Source: Methylococcales bacterium (lineage in GTDB: Bacteria; Pseudomonadota; Gammaproteobacteria; Methylococcales; Methylomonadaceae). From it: a DNA stretch of 64,000 nt. The stretch is taken from the NCBI GenBank assembly GCA_028707085.1, contig JAQTUW010000013.1, forward strand, positions 1 to 64,000. The letters are read 5' to 3'. Position 1 is the first letter of the stretch. Each line of letters starts with the position of its first letter. Below the pieces are notes generated by a model. It made no database searches, had not been told where the DNA came from, and was given only the letters and a program-made list of their open reading frames with translations. Of this stretch, positions 28,601 to 36,143 are shown piece after piece. The position numbers and the translations under genes were made by a program.

Positions 28601-29348
28601 GTTTGACCAGATTATCCAGATTGGTTTTTTGCGGTGACTTGAAACTTAGCCAGTTCCTGACCACAGCCTGCGGCCCGGGCGCGGACAAGGCGGCGAAACT
28701 CCAGCGGTAAACGATATCCAGCAGGCCGTTCACCAGTCCGGCAGGACTGCTGCTGTCGATATCCGCCAGAACCGTGCCGCCCAGAGCTGCTTTTAAGGCG
28801 GCGACATCACTGTCGCCGATTTCCGCCTGTTGCGACAGACGCCAAAGTTCGGCGGCCGTCTGGCTGACCGCCAGCTCAGGGTCGCTACCAAACAGCATCT
28901 GCCGGCCGGTGACGGCCAACAAGGCGTCCAGTTGTCGTTCCAGCCCGGCAATATCCCAGTCCGCCAGAATCTGGCCTTTGAACCGGCCGGGCAGTTTGCC
29001 AACAATTTCGGTGCGGTAAACAAAAACCGCGTCAAATTCACCGCTAATTTCAGCTATCTGCCGATCGCGGACATCGCCGACATTGAACAGGCGGGCAATA
29101 AAAGCACCCAGTAGAGGAGCCTGTCTTACCAGCAGTTCGGAAATCTGTTCCGGTTTTAGGCCCTCGCCCTGAGCGTCTCGATAGGCGGCAATTTCTGCAA
29201 ATAGAGCCGGATCGTGCAATTTCACAGACTGATCGAACACCTCAAGCAGATCCGCCAGGCGTCGTGTGTCGTAAAGATCGGGGTAAGCAAATCCGGGGAT
29301 GCCTAATGTCAGTTGGCTAGGATGGCGAGTGTTTAACTGTTGAGTCAT
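25671..29348 (-). CDS. Single-chain Nfn/GltD-PyrK-like FeS-flavin oxidoreductase
   Basis: A 1225-residue fusion. Residues 1-280 form a helical domain I cannot assign, ending in a His/Arg-rich patch. About 290-380 hold two Cys clusters (CIYCHDRDNDSC plus GCP; CPGTGHRICNDCMRGC) as in GltD/NfnB iron-sulfur domains. From about 430 follows a two-nucleotide-binding flavoprotein domain (IAGMGPAGYTLAHYL, GVIGGGLTAID). About 900-1225 is a PyrK/NfnA-like FAD and NAD(P) reductase (NPGQFYRV, LLLGGGLGNAV) with a terminal Cys cluster (CMMKGVCAQCLC, SC) suited to [2Fe-2S]. The combination matches both subunits of NfnAB transhydrogenase joined in one chain. ATG at 29348 is 41 bases after secF. Bifurcating activity is not shown. 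Confidence 0.82.
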   Translation of the reverse strand: MTQQLNTRHPSQLTLGIPGFAYPDLYDTRRLADLLEVFDQSVKLHDPALFAEIAAYRDAQGEGLKPEQISELLVRQAPLLGAFIARLFNVGDVRDRQIAEISGEFDAVFVYRTEIVGKLPGRFKGQILADWDIAGLERQLDALLAVTGRQMLFGSDPELAVSQTAAELWRLSQQAEIGDSDVAALKAALGGTVLADIDSSSPAGLVNGLLDIVYRWSFAALSAPGPQAVVRNWLSFKSPQKTNLDNLVKHEQIEREDHDVWAYEEHHHRRRDGFGLTDKRFSQRQVLYEVDHCIYCHDRDNDSCSKGIKNKKDGSFKANHLGQAMTGCPLEEKISEMHVVKRQGDNIGALALIIIDNPMCPGTGHRICNDCMRGCIYQKTEAVNIPQIETNVLTDVLFMPWGFEIYSLLTRWNPLNVKRPVALPYNGRNVLIAGMGPAGYTLAHYLLNEGFGVVGIDALKIEPLPLHLTGDRENPPQPIADFKTLYEDLDKRVMLGFGGVAEYGITVRWDKNFLKVIYLTLMRRSAFKCYGGIRFGGSVTIDEAWEQGFDHIAIASGAGKPTIIDLKNNLIRGIRKASDFLMGLQLTGAAKYSSLANLQVRLPAGVIGGGLTAIDTATELLAYYPLQVSKILDRYEKLVARYGEQAVRKPYDQEELEILEEFLAHGRIVAQERQRAAAVGETPNFLPFLKQWGGVTLFYRKGIKDSPAYRQNHEEIHEALSEGIWLAEGVNPLAAIPDCYGHLQAVQFEQLVQQDGKWRKTGEIEVKLRGLFIAAGTAPNTIYQSEHPGTFVMDHKFYKRHEPASSGCKTELVATDDELLVKTGKPAPFTSYRHNDRYITFYGDNHPLYAGNVVKAMTSAKHGYPYIVNLFAEEIARQDASGQAQRDAQLQDFQRRLDHDFLAYIVAINRLTPTIIEVLVKAPAAARNFNPGQFYRVQNFESLAPVREGTVLAAEGIALTGAWVDKEQGLVSLIALEMGSSTRLCATWKAGDPLVLMGVTGAPTEIPSNQTVLLLGGGLGNAVLFSIGKALRSAGNKVLYFAGYRNREDLFKVSEIEEASDLIVWAVDNHPGNEAIPITRPQDKTFVGNIVEAMLAFAKGELGETALRLQDADHLVVIGSDRMMAAVKAARFGVLNPYLKAGHEAIGSINSPMQCMMKGVCAQCLCKHVDPESGEASFMYSCYNQDQLLDYVDFENLHARLRQNTVQEKLSSLWLTYLLEAENDQ

Positions 29349-29388
29349 CAAGTTTTTTCCGTGCGTGTTCTCTTGAAGTTGTAGTGAA

Positions 29389-30315
29389 TCAGGGAAGCTG
29401 ATCAATCGTCGCGTCTTTTTTCGCCAGCATCAGGTCTTCACGTTTTAATCCGAAAGACAGCGCCAGCGCGCTACCGATATAAATTGAAGAATAGGTGCCC
29501 TTCACCACCCCGATCAGCATGGCTATCGCAAAACCGTGGATGATTTTGCCGCCCAGGAACACCAGCGCCAATAATGTCAGAAAAACCGTAAAAGACACCA
29601 GGATGGTACGACTTAAGGTTTCATTGATGGCCAGATTGACGATTTCGTTCATGGACTGAATCCGGGTACTACGGGTAATCTCGCGAATACGGTCATAAAT
29701 CACGATTTTATCGTTGGTTGAATAGCCGATCAGCGCCAGTATGGCTGATAACACGGTCAGATCGAACTCCCAGCCGAATACCGAGAAAAAACCCATGGTA
29801 ATCACCGAGTCGTGAAACAGGGCGATGATGGCGGCCACCGACAGTTTCCATTCGAAGCGAATGCTGACATAAATCATGACGCCGATAAAGGCGAATAACA
29901 TAGCCAGACCGCCATCATTGACAAGATCCTCGCCGACTTGCGGCCCGACAAATTCGACCCGGCGTATTTCGCCGGGCGCGGTCTGGCTGCTGTTGGTCAC
30001 AGCAAGCACCTTTTCGGTCAGATCTTTCTGGCTGATGTTCGACACCGGCTTCAGACGTAGCAGGACTTCCTGAGAATTACCAAAATGCTGGAGATTGGCG
30101 TCGGCAAAACCTTGCTGTTCCAGCGTGGCGCGCATTTTGTCAAGATCGACCGACTGATCATAATGCATCTCGTAAACACTGCCGCCGGTAAAATCGATAC
30201 CGAGTTCCAGGCCTTTGACGAAAAACGAAATAATCGAAATGATAAACAGCGAGCCTGAAAACAGATAGGCCAGTTTTTTTTTGCTAAGAAAATCGATTTG
30301 TCGAACAGAGCTCAT
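29389..30315 (-). CDS. secF: Protein translocase subunit SecF
   Basis: A 308-residue inner-membrane protein with six helices and a large periplasmic loop after the first. GLELGIDFTGGSVYEM after helix 1 is the SecF/SecD signature, and ALIGYSTNDKIVIYDRIRE and ETLSRTILVS are specific for SecF. SecDF uses the proton gradient to pull exported proteins across. The usual yajC-secD-secF order is broken here: the gene upstream is trkH, 97 bases away, and no secD is in the window. Confidence 0.95.
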   Translation of the reverse strand: MSSVRQIDFLSKKKLAYLFSGSLFIISIISFFVKGLELGIDFTGGSVYEMHYDQSVDLDKMRATLEQQGFADANLQHFGNSQEVLLRLKPVSNISQKDLTEKVLAVTNSSQTAPGEIRRVEFVGPQVGEDLVNDGGLAMLFAFIGVMIYVSIRFEWKLSVAAIIALFHDSVITMGFFSVFGWEFDLTVLSAILALIGYSTNDKIVIYDRIREITRSTRIQSMNEIVNLAINETLSRTILVSFTVFLTLLALVFLGGKIIHGFAIAMLIGVVKGTYSSIYIGSALALSFGLKREDLMLAKKDATIDQLP

Positions 30316-30412
30316 GCCGGGATTCCTGATAAAAAATTGATGATTTGCCAGCGATCTACGCTACTGGTTGGCGATTTATGATGGTTAGCGACTTTGAATA
30401 GGGTGAATTGTA

Positions 30413-31870
30413 CTATTTTCTCCAGAATGCCGGGGTAAAAAGCATGAGCAGAGTAAAAACCTCGAATCGGCCAAGCAACATGGCGACTGTACAGATCCAG
30501 GTCTGAAAATCCGTCAGATTCTGGTAATTGTTACCGGTTCCGGCAATATTCAGGCCCGGCCCGGCATTATTGATGCATGCCAGAACGGCGCTGAGCGAGG
30601 ACAAAGGATCCAGGCCGGAAAACAGCAGGGAAAAAGTCAAAACCACGATAGAGATAAAATACAGAAAAATAAACGCCAAAACCGAAAAAATGATCTTGTT
30701 GGGAATCAGCATGTCGCCCATCCGGATCGGATTAATGGCGCTAGGATGCAGAATACTGAACATTTCCCGTCCAGCCTGCTTCCATAACAGTAAAGTGCGA
30801 AACATTTTGATGCCGCCGCCTGTCGAACCGGTGCTGGCGGTGATGCAGCTTAAATACAGCAGCCACCAGGGTACGAACGGCGGCCATTTTTGAAAGTCCA
30901 CGCTGACAAAACCGCCCGATGAGCCAATGGAAATCAAATTAAAACTCACATGCCGCAAACAGGCTGCAAAATCTGGATAGATATTGTAATACCAGATGTA
31001 GGCGCTACAGACCAGGATGCTGCCGGCAATCACCATCAGCATGGGTATGGCTTCCGGGTCGCGCCAGTATGGTTTCAGACTGAAACGATGTATCGCCAGA
31101 TAATGCACGGCAAAATTCATGGCCGAAACCAACATGAAAAAACTTAGCACCAGCTCGATTTCGACCGAGTCGAAATAGCCGACATTGGCGTCGTGCGTCG
31201 ACATACCGCCAAGGCTCATGGCGGAAAAAGCATGGCAGACGGCATCGAACCAGTTCATGCCGGCCAATTTCAGAGCGATGATGCAGGCCACGGTGAAACC
31301 GCCATAAACCATCCATAACAAACGCGCTGTCTCGTTGATGCGCGGCGTCAGCTTGCTATCCTTGATAGGGCCGGCAATTTCCACTTTATAGATCTGCATG
31401 CCGCCTATTCCCAGCAAGGGCAGAATGGCGACAGCCAGCACGATGATGCCGAGCCCGCCCAGCCAGCTTAGTTCATGCCGCCAGAGATTGAGCGACGGCG
31501 CCAGACTGTCCAGACCGCTAAACACCGTCGCGCCCGTCGTGGTCAGACCGGAAGTGGTTTCAAAAAAGGCGTCGGTAAAACTCAGCTCTGGGATGCCCCA
31601 CATCAACGGCAGGGTCGCCGCACTGGCCATCAGTATCCAGAAGCAGGCAACCAGCAGATAGCCGTCCCGGGTTTTGACATCGCCGCGAAAGCGCATCGAC
31701 AATCCCGCCAGCATGCCGCCCAGACCGATATTCAGCGACATGCCGTGCAGAAAGTGATTGACCATGCCATCTGAAAAATACAATGACACGGCGATGGGCA
31801 AGGCATAGGCCAATCCAAAAATCATGAGGATGAGACCAAGAACAAATGCGAGTGTACAAAAACGTTGCAT
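30413..31870 (-). CDS. trkH: Trk potassium uptake protein TrkH
   Basis: A 485-residue K+ channel-like membrane subunit, the length of E. coli TrkH. The four selectivity-filter loops are visible: GLTTTGATVFSGL, GGMSTHDA, SSGGFVSVD and NNAGPGL. ASTGSTGGGIKMFRTLLL and the C-terminal FEVFTLLMLFTPAFWR are also conserved. The ATG at 31870 is chosen to match the family N-terminus; an ATG at 31921 would add 17 residues. TrkH normally pairs with the cytoplasmic gating protein TrkA, which is not nearby. The gene is transcribed towards secF. Confidence 0.94.
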   Translation of the reverse strand: MQRFCTLAFVLGLILMIFGLAYALPIAVSLYFSDGMVNHFLHGMSLNIGLGGMLAGLSMRFRGDVKTRDGYLLVACFWILMASAATLPLMWGIPELSFTDAFFETTSGLTTTGATVFSGLDSLAPSLNLWRHELSWLGGLGIIVLAVAILPLLGIGGMQIYKVEIAGPIKDSKLTPRINETARLLWMVYGGFTVACIIALKLAGMNWFDAVCHAFSAMSLGGMSTHDANVGYFDSVEIELVLSFFMLVSAMNFAVHYLAIHRFSLKPYWRDPEAIPMLMVIAGSILVCSAYIWYYNIYPDFAACLRHVSFNLISIGSSGGFVSVDFQKWPPFVPWWLLYLSCITASTGSTGGGIKMFRTLLLWKQAGREMFSILHPSAINPIRMGDMLIPNKIIFSVLAFIFLYFISIVVLTFSLLFSGLDPLSSLSAVLACINNAGPGLNIAGTGNNYQNLTDFQTWICTVAMLLGRFEVFTLLMLFTPAFWRK

Positions 31871-32182
31871 GGCGATTGTCTGCAGGAAAATCGGATGATA
31901 AAACAAGTTGGAACCCCCCATTTCGCCGGGGACAATGCCGCCAGGTGAAGGGAAACGCCGTTATTTGATCCCTCCCGAACAGAGGGCGCGGATTGTCGCT
32001 TGACTACCGGCCTTGCCTCCGGAAGAAGAGGGAAAAGAATCGGAATTTGACCGTTACAGCCCACCAGAATCAGGTTTCTATGGCGAATTGTAACAAAAAA
32101 TTGGCAAATTTCCCTGGTTTCTATGCTTAACGCAAAAAATGTCCCTGCGGCAAAAGTTTGCAGAAAAAATCGACAAATCAAA
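31871..32182. other. Divergent intergenic region, trkH side
   Basis: Part of a 471-base gap between trkH and the PAP2 gene. It contains no tRNA or convincing small ORF. The trkH promoter must lie here but I cannot pick it reliably. The Pho box of the opposite gene begins at 32183. Confidence 0.4.
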
Positions 32183-32222
32183 TTGTCATGGAACCTTAAA
32201 ACAAACGTCATCTGCTTGTCAC
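32183..32222 (+). promoter_or_regulatory. Candidate double Pho box upstream of the PAP2-glycosyltransferase operon
   Basis: Heptamers starting at 32183 (TTGTCAT), 32194 (CTTAAAA), 32205 (ACGTCAT) and 32216 (TTGTCAC) are in exact 11-base register. Three of the four match CTGTCAT at 5-6 of 7 positions. ACGTCAT-CTGC-TTGTCAC is a textbook 7-4-7 Pho box. TAAGCT at 32233-32238, 10 bases downstream, could act as a weak -10, as is usual for PhoB-activated promoters. The start codon follows at 32342. Confidence 0.6.
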
Positions 32223-32341
32223 ACATCTCGCCTAAGCTTCACAAGCTGGATCAAGGAATCAATAACAAACGGAAAATCCATGATTTTCACTGCTGTAGCA
32301 TGATCGCGGTCGACATGCCCGGCACATTTGAGGGCTGTACC

Positions 32342-32863
32342 ATGAAACTGATTAATTCCATACATAAATACGATGTTTTCATGTTTATCTGGTTAAACAA
32401 TGTCAGCATCCACAGAGCCTTAGTGCGCATATCACGCTATGTTTCCAAAACCGCAGACGGTTTTCTCTATGTTCTACTTGCAGGCTGGCTATATTTGATC
32501 CAAGGCTTCAACGACCCCCTGCTGCAAGCCATGCTACTGGCGTTTGCCATAGAAAGACCGGTCTACTTTGTGTTGAAGAACGGTTTCAGACGCCACCGCC
32601 CTCAACAGGCGCTACAAAATTTCCGTAGCGTCATTACCCCCTCCGACCACTTCAGCTTTCCCTCCGGCCACACTTCCGCCGCCTGCATGATGGCGACCCT
32701 GGTTGGCTATTTTTTCCCCGCGCTGATGGTTGGGCTTTACCTTTGGGCGGCGCTGGTGGGTTTTTCACGGGTCGTACTGGGGGTACATTTCCCGACCGAT
32801 ACGCTGGTAGGCGCGGCTTTAGGTTTAAGTTCAGCAATTTTTAGTATAAACCACATTTTATGA
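32342..32863 (+). CDS. PAP2-superfamily membrane phosphatase
   Basis: A 173-residue integral membrane protein of the type 2 phosphatidic acid phosphatase family. The three catalytic motifs are present: KNGFRRHRP (KxxxxxxRP), FPSGHTS (PSGH) and SRVVLGVHFPTD (SRxxxxxHxxxD). Such enzymes remove phosphate from phosphatidate, undecaprenyl pyrophosphate or similar lipids. ATG at 32342 follows GAGG by about 9 bases; the frame runs upstream but without family similarity. Its stop overlaps the start of the glycosyltransferase gene (ATGA). The upstream Pho box suggests induction by phosphate starvation, pointing to a lipid substrate for remodelling (inference). Confidence 0.9.
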   Translation: MKLINSIHKYDVFMFIWLNNVSIHRALVRISRYVSKTADGFLYVLLAGWLYLIQGFNDPLLQAMLLAFAIERPVYFVLKNGFRRHRPQQALQNFRSVITPSDHFSFPSGHTSAACMMATLVGYFFPALMVGLYLWAALVGFSRVVLGVHFPTDTLVGAALGLSSAIFSINHIL

Positions 32864-33906
32864 TGAAGATTTTTTACGGTGTACAAGGCACGGGCAATGG
32901 TCATATTACCCGCGCCAGAGTGATGGCCAAAGAACTTTTTGCGGCCGGTTTCGATGTAACCTTCCAGTTTACCGGCCGTCCGGCCGATAAATATTTCGAC
33001 ATGGACGTGTTCAACGGCTATCAGATCAGGGAAGGCCTGACCTTTAATACTTCGAAGGGACAGGTGTCCTATCTGAAAACAGCGATGGACGCCAGTCCGA
33101 TCCGCTTTCTAAGAGATATTTCATCACTGGACTTCAGCGGTTATGATCTGGTCATCAGCGATTTCGAACCAGTCACCGCCTGGGCGGCGAGAAAACAGAA
33201 AAAAGCGGTGCTGGGAATCGGCCATCAGTATGCGTTCAACCACAATATTCCGCGGAAAGGTTCCGATCCGATCGCCAATCAGGTAATGAAATATTTCGCA
33301 CCCGCCGACATCAGCATAGGTCTGCACTGGCACCACTTCGGCCAACCTATTTTGCCGCCCATTATCGAAACCCCGGAATTCCCGGCCTACAGTCAGGCCA
33401 ACAAGATCGTGGTTTATCTGCCTTTCGAGGATCCAAACGCTGTCATCCGGCTATTGTGTCCGTTCGAGAACTTTGAATTCCACGTCTATTCGCCGGAACC
33501 GGCCATTTCAAAATATCCACATGTCATTTCCAAGCCACTGTCCAGACACGGCTTTCAAAACGATCTATATCATTGCGCAGGCATCATCAGCAATGCCGGT
33601 TTCGAGCTTGCCAGCGAATCCCTGCAACTGGGTAAAAAAATACTGGTCAAACCTTTGCATTCGCAAATGGAGCAGATATCCAACGCCTCGGCCCTGGAGC
33701 AACTGGGTTATGGCCGCAGCATGTTCAACCTGGACAGCGCCATGATAGAAGACTGGCTGCATGATCCTCATGCCGTACATGTCACTTATCCCAATATTGC
33801 CAGGGTACTGGTGCAATGGCTAAGGGACGGCATGCCAAAAATGGACTGGGCATTTACTGAACAGGTCTGGGATAACGTGGAAGTATTGAAAATCAAACAT
33901 ACCTGA
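32860..33906 (+). CDS. MJ1255/VC2487-family glycosyltransferase
   Basis: A 348-residue GT-B-like protein. The N-terminal IFYGVQGTGNGHITRARV and GYDLVISDFEPVTAWAA are characteristic of the MJ1255/VC2487 family, which is related to UDP-sugar transferases. The C-terminal donor-binding half has IISNAGFELASESLQLGKKILVKPL, the usual nucleotide-sugar loop of MurG/UGT-type enzymes. It starts within the stop of the PAP2 gene, so the two are translated together. Acceptor and sugar are not known; a diacylglycerol acceptor supplied by the phosphatase is an attractive but untested idea. Confidence 0.85.
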   Translation: MMKIFYGVQGTGNGHITRARVMAKELFAAGFDVTFQFTGRPADKYFDMDVFNGYQIREGLTFNTSKGQVSYLKTAMDASPIRFLRDISSLDFSGYDLVISDFEPVTAWAARKQKKAVLGIGHQYAFNHNIPRKGSDPIANQVMKYFAPADISIGLHWHHFGQPILPPIIETPEFPAYSQANKIVVYLPFEDPNAVIRLLCPFENFEFHVYSPEPAISKYPHVISKPLSRHGFQNDLYHCAGIISNAGFELASESLQLGKKILVKPLHSQMEQISNASALEQLGYGRSMFNLDSAMIEDWLHDPHAVHVTYPNIARVLVQWLRDGMPKMDWAFTEQVWDNVEVLKIKHT

Positions 33907-34019
33907 GAAAAAACGGCCGTTGTCCAGCCTTCGACTGGGCGAATGGGTTGCAGCAGGCTTTTGAATTCATGGCGGTTTTATGTTGTCTTGCGGCCGGCTG
34001 GAGGCATGGTCGACCGCAA

Positions 34020-34054
34020 GCGCCTAGAAGGCTCTCTATTTTCGGACAGGCTCC
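34020..34054 (+). repeat. Dispersed intergenic repeat, copy A
   Basis: GCGCCTAGAAGGC followed by TCTCTATTTTCGGACAGG and CTCCT. The core matches copies at 25603-25639 and 43894-43928 (minus strand). It lies between convergent genes, 3' of the glycosyltransferase gene and in its orientation. Confidence 0.5.
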
Positions 34055-35076
34055 TAATCCCGGTCTTCGTCCGGAATCAGCGCTTTCAACTGTTGCGACA
34101 GCAGGGTCTGCGCGCCTGTTACCACAACCTCCTCTTCCGGCTGCAAATACCCGGTTACAAAATAGCCGTCGCCATACCGGGTATATTCAGGCACGGATCG
34201 GCGGCTATACTGGTATCCGGCGGTTTTGACAAACACAAAAGCCTGGCCCAGATGCCAGACTAGCGCCGATGCGGGCATGACTACGCCGCCAACCGCCTGC
34301 TGCCGACTGGCTATCCAGGCGGTGACATGGGCGCCGGCGGATATATGGCGGCCTTCGGCCTTAAAAAAATAGCGTTCGCCTTGAGAGACTGGATCCACCT
34401 TGGGCGAGGCGGAAATCAGCGTGGCGTTAAGCGCCGAATTGCGATGGCCCCGTTCATCTATGGCTATATTGCGGATATCCGGATTGAGGCTGACGCCGCC
34501 GGGCAGGGTAATTTGCAGCAACTGCGCATCATGCCGTAAAAACTGCTCGGCGGGTTTTTGTGGCGCCGATACAAACCAGCCGGTTAAAATTTCGCCCCAT
34601 TCCAGACGGCTGACAGCAAGTATGGCTTGCTGCTGATAACTGCTGACAGCCAGATTGGTCTTATCGGCCTGCCATTGAACCTGCTGTTCCTGCAAACGGC
34701 GGGTGGAAACAATATCCTGATGATGCAGAGTTTCAGTACGAGATAGATTGAGATTGGCCTCCTGGTATTTGGCTCTGGCGCCATCCTGCTGAGCGCGGAC
34801 GGCAAGAAATTGCTGGCGAAGTTGCAGTAGCGGCTCCAGACTGACAACCAAGCCGTATGCGACGAATTCCGGCTGCAGGTTTACGGCTTTCAGTACACTG
34901 GTTTTAATACCGGCCAGTTGCTGGGAATCGACATTCAATATCACGTCCGCCTCATCACTCGACAGGGCGGTTCCGCCAGCGACCGTTGCTGGCTGGTTGT
35001 TATCGCCGGCCAGGGCAAATGCCGAAATACCGAACCAACAGCTCAGAAAACCGAGCAGAAAAACTAAAATACGCAT
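34054..35076 (-). CDS. Orphan RND/HlyD-like periplasmic adaptor protein
   Basis: A 340-residue exported protein. The signal peptide (about 1-24, ending AFALA) starts at the chosen ATG at 35076; the upstream frame adds 37 residues without a role. VDSQQLAGIKTSVLKAV near residue 50, a helical hairpin (about 85-150) and C-terminal beta domains with PASALVWHLGQAFVFV and VVVTGAQTLLSQQL match RND adaptors of the CusB-like or multidrug group. The lipoyl half-motifs are weak. No pump or outer-membrane channel is adjacent, so it works with a partner encoded elsewhere or is a relic. Confidence 0.72.
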   Translation of the reverse strand: MRILVFLLGFLSCWFGISAFALAGDNNQPATVAGGTALSSDEADVILNVDSQQLAGIKTSVLKAVNLQPEFVAYGLVVSLEPLLQLRQQFLAVRAQQDGARAKYQEANLNLSRTETLHHQDIVSTRRLQEQQVQWQADKTNLAVSSYQQQAILAVSRLEWGEILTGWFVSAPQKPAEQFLRHDAQLLQITLPGGVSLNPDIRNIAIDERGHRNSALNATLISASPKVDPVSQGERYFFKAEGRHISAGAHVTAWIASRQQAVGGVVMPASALVWHLGQAFVFVKTAGYQYSRRSVPEYTRYGDGYFVTGYLQPEEEVVVTGAQTLLSQQLKALIPDEDRD

Positions 35077-35356
35077 GGAACCGAGGAATGTTGAAAGCAG
35101 TTGCCGATTATAAGGTTTGAAATAGGAAGAAATATTTTTTTTTATTGTGTAAAAATAATAGCCGGTTATGCTTTGCGGGGTAGCCATCAGTTTAGGGGAG
35201 CATAGGTTGGCGCGTGCGGCGATCTGCTCATGATCCGGCCACTGTTCTCCCGGGCAAGGTTGAAAAATTCAGCAGGAAAGGACGATCTCAGGATCATTTT
35301 TAACTTTATGCTCAGCACTTAATCAAGGTTAAAGCTAAGACAGACAGAGGAATGGA

Positions 35357-35740
35357 ATGAATGAAATTTCTGAAGATTTAAAATATGCCCGTACCCATGA
35401 ATGGGCGCGGCTGGAAGAAGACGGGATGGTTCGGGTTGGCGTCACCGATTTCGCGCAATCCGAACTGGGCGATATAGTGTTCATTGGCTTGCCGGAGGTA
35501 GGCCGTCGGGTAGCATGCAATGAACAGATCGCGGTGGTGGAGTCCGTCAAAACCGCATCCGATTTGTTCAGTCCGGTCAACGGCACGGTATCTGCCGTCA
35601 ACGAATCGCTGCAGGACGAACCGGAACAGGTCAATGAAAACGCCTATCAGGCCTGGCTGTTCTGTATCAAGGCCGATAATCCGGCGGAACTGGAGCAGCT
35701 CATGGATGTCGGAGCTTATTTAAAAATGATCGAACAATAG
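35357..35740 (+). CDS. gcvH: Glycine cleavage system H protein
   Basis: A 127-residue lipoyl carrier. The lipoylated Lys is Lys65 in AVVESVKTASDLF, and THEWARLEEDG and DFAQSELGDIVF are family motifs. It shuttles the aminomethyl group between the P, T and L proteins. AGAGG sits 6 bases before the ATG at 35357. gcvT and gcvP are not adjacent, and I saw no glycine riboswitch in the leader. dgkA follows at 7 bases. Confidence 0.95.
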   Translation: MNEISEDLKYARTHEWARLEEDGMVRVGVTDFAQSELGDIVFIGLPEVGRRVACNEQIAVVESVKTASDLFSPVNGTVSAVNESLQDEPEQVNENAYQAWLFCIKADNPAELEQLMDVGAYLKMIEQ

Positions 35741-35747
35741 CGGGTTA

Positions 35748-36110
35748 ATGATGGCAAATCAAAATGCAAAAGGTTTTAAACGTTTAATCAATGCCTGTAT
35801 TTTTTCTTTCGCCGGATTCAAGGCGACCTGGCAACACGAAGAAGCTTTCCGTCAGGAAGTCAGTCTGTTTCTACTGACCACGCCGCTGGCGTTATGGCTG
35901 GGCGGCAGCAATATCGAAAAGGTGCTGCTGATCGGCAGCGTGGTGCTAGTGCTGCTGGTGGAACTCCTGAACTCGGCTGTGGAAGCCGTGGTTGACAGAG
36001 TCGGTTTCGAGCATCACGAATTATCCGGACGGGCGAAGGATATCGGATCGGCAGCGGTTATGCTGTCCCTGATCTGGGCCGCCGTCACATGGGCGATCAT
36101 ACTGTTATAA
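35748..36110 (+). CDS. dgkA: Diacylglycerol kinase DgkA
   Basis: A 120-residue membrane protein with three helices. RLINACIFSFAGFKATWQHEEAFRQE at the N-terminus and VELLNSAVEAVVDRVG in the second helix are the DgkA signature, with the catalytic Glu of the latter. It phosphorylates diacylglycerol to phosphatidate at the inner membrane. Two ATG codons lie in tandem at 35748 and 35751. This activity is the reverse of the PAP2 enzyme at 32342 if that acts on phosphatidate. Confidence 0.95.
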   Translation: MMANQNAKGFKRLINACIFSFAGFKATWQHEEAFRQEVSLFLLTTPLALWLGGSNIEKVLLIGSVVLVLLVELLNSAVEAVVDRVGFEHHELSGRAKDIGSAAVMLSLIWAAVTWAIILL

Positions 36111-36143
36111 AAACATATTGTTTTAAAAAAATAAGGATACAAA

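Noticed and set aside
32123..32341. N-terminal extension of the PAP2 protein
   Set aside because: The stretch covers the Pho box and promoter region and has no similarity to the family; ATG at 32342 has a Shine-Dalgarno sequence.
35188..35356. Glycine riboswitch before gcvH
   Set aside because: No conserved glycine aptamer core or tandem layout is visible in the leader.
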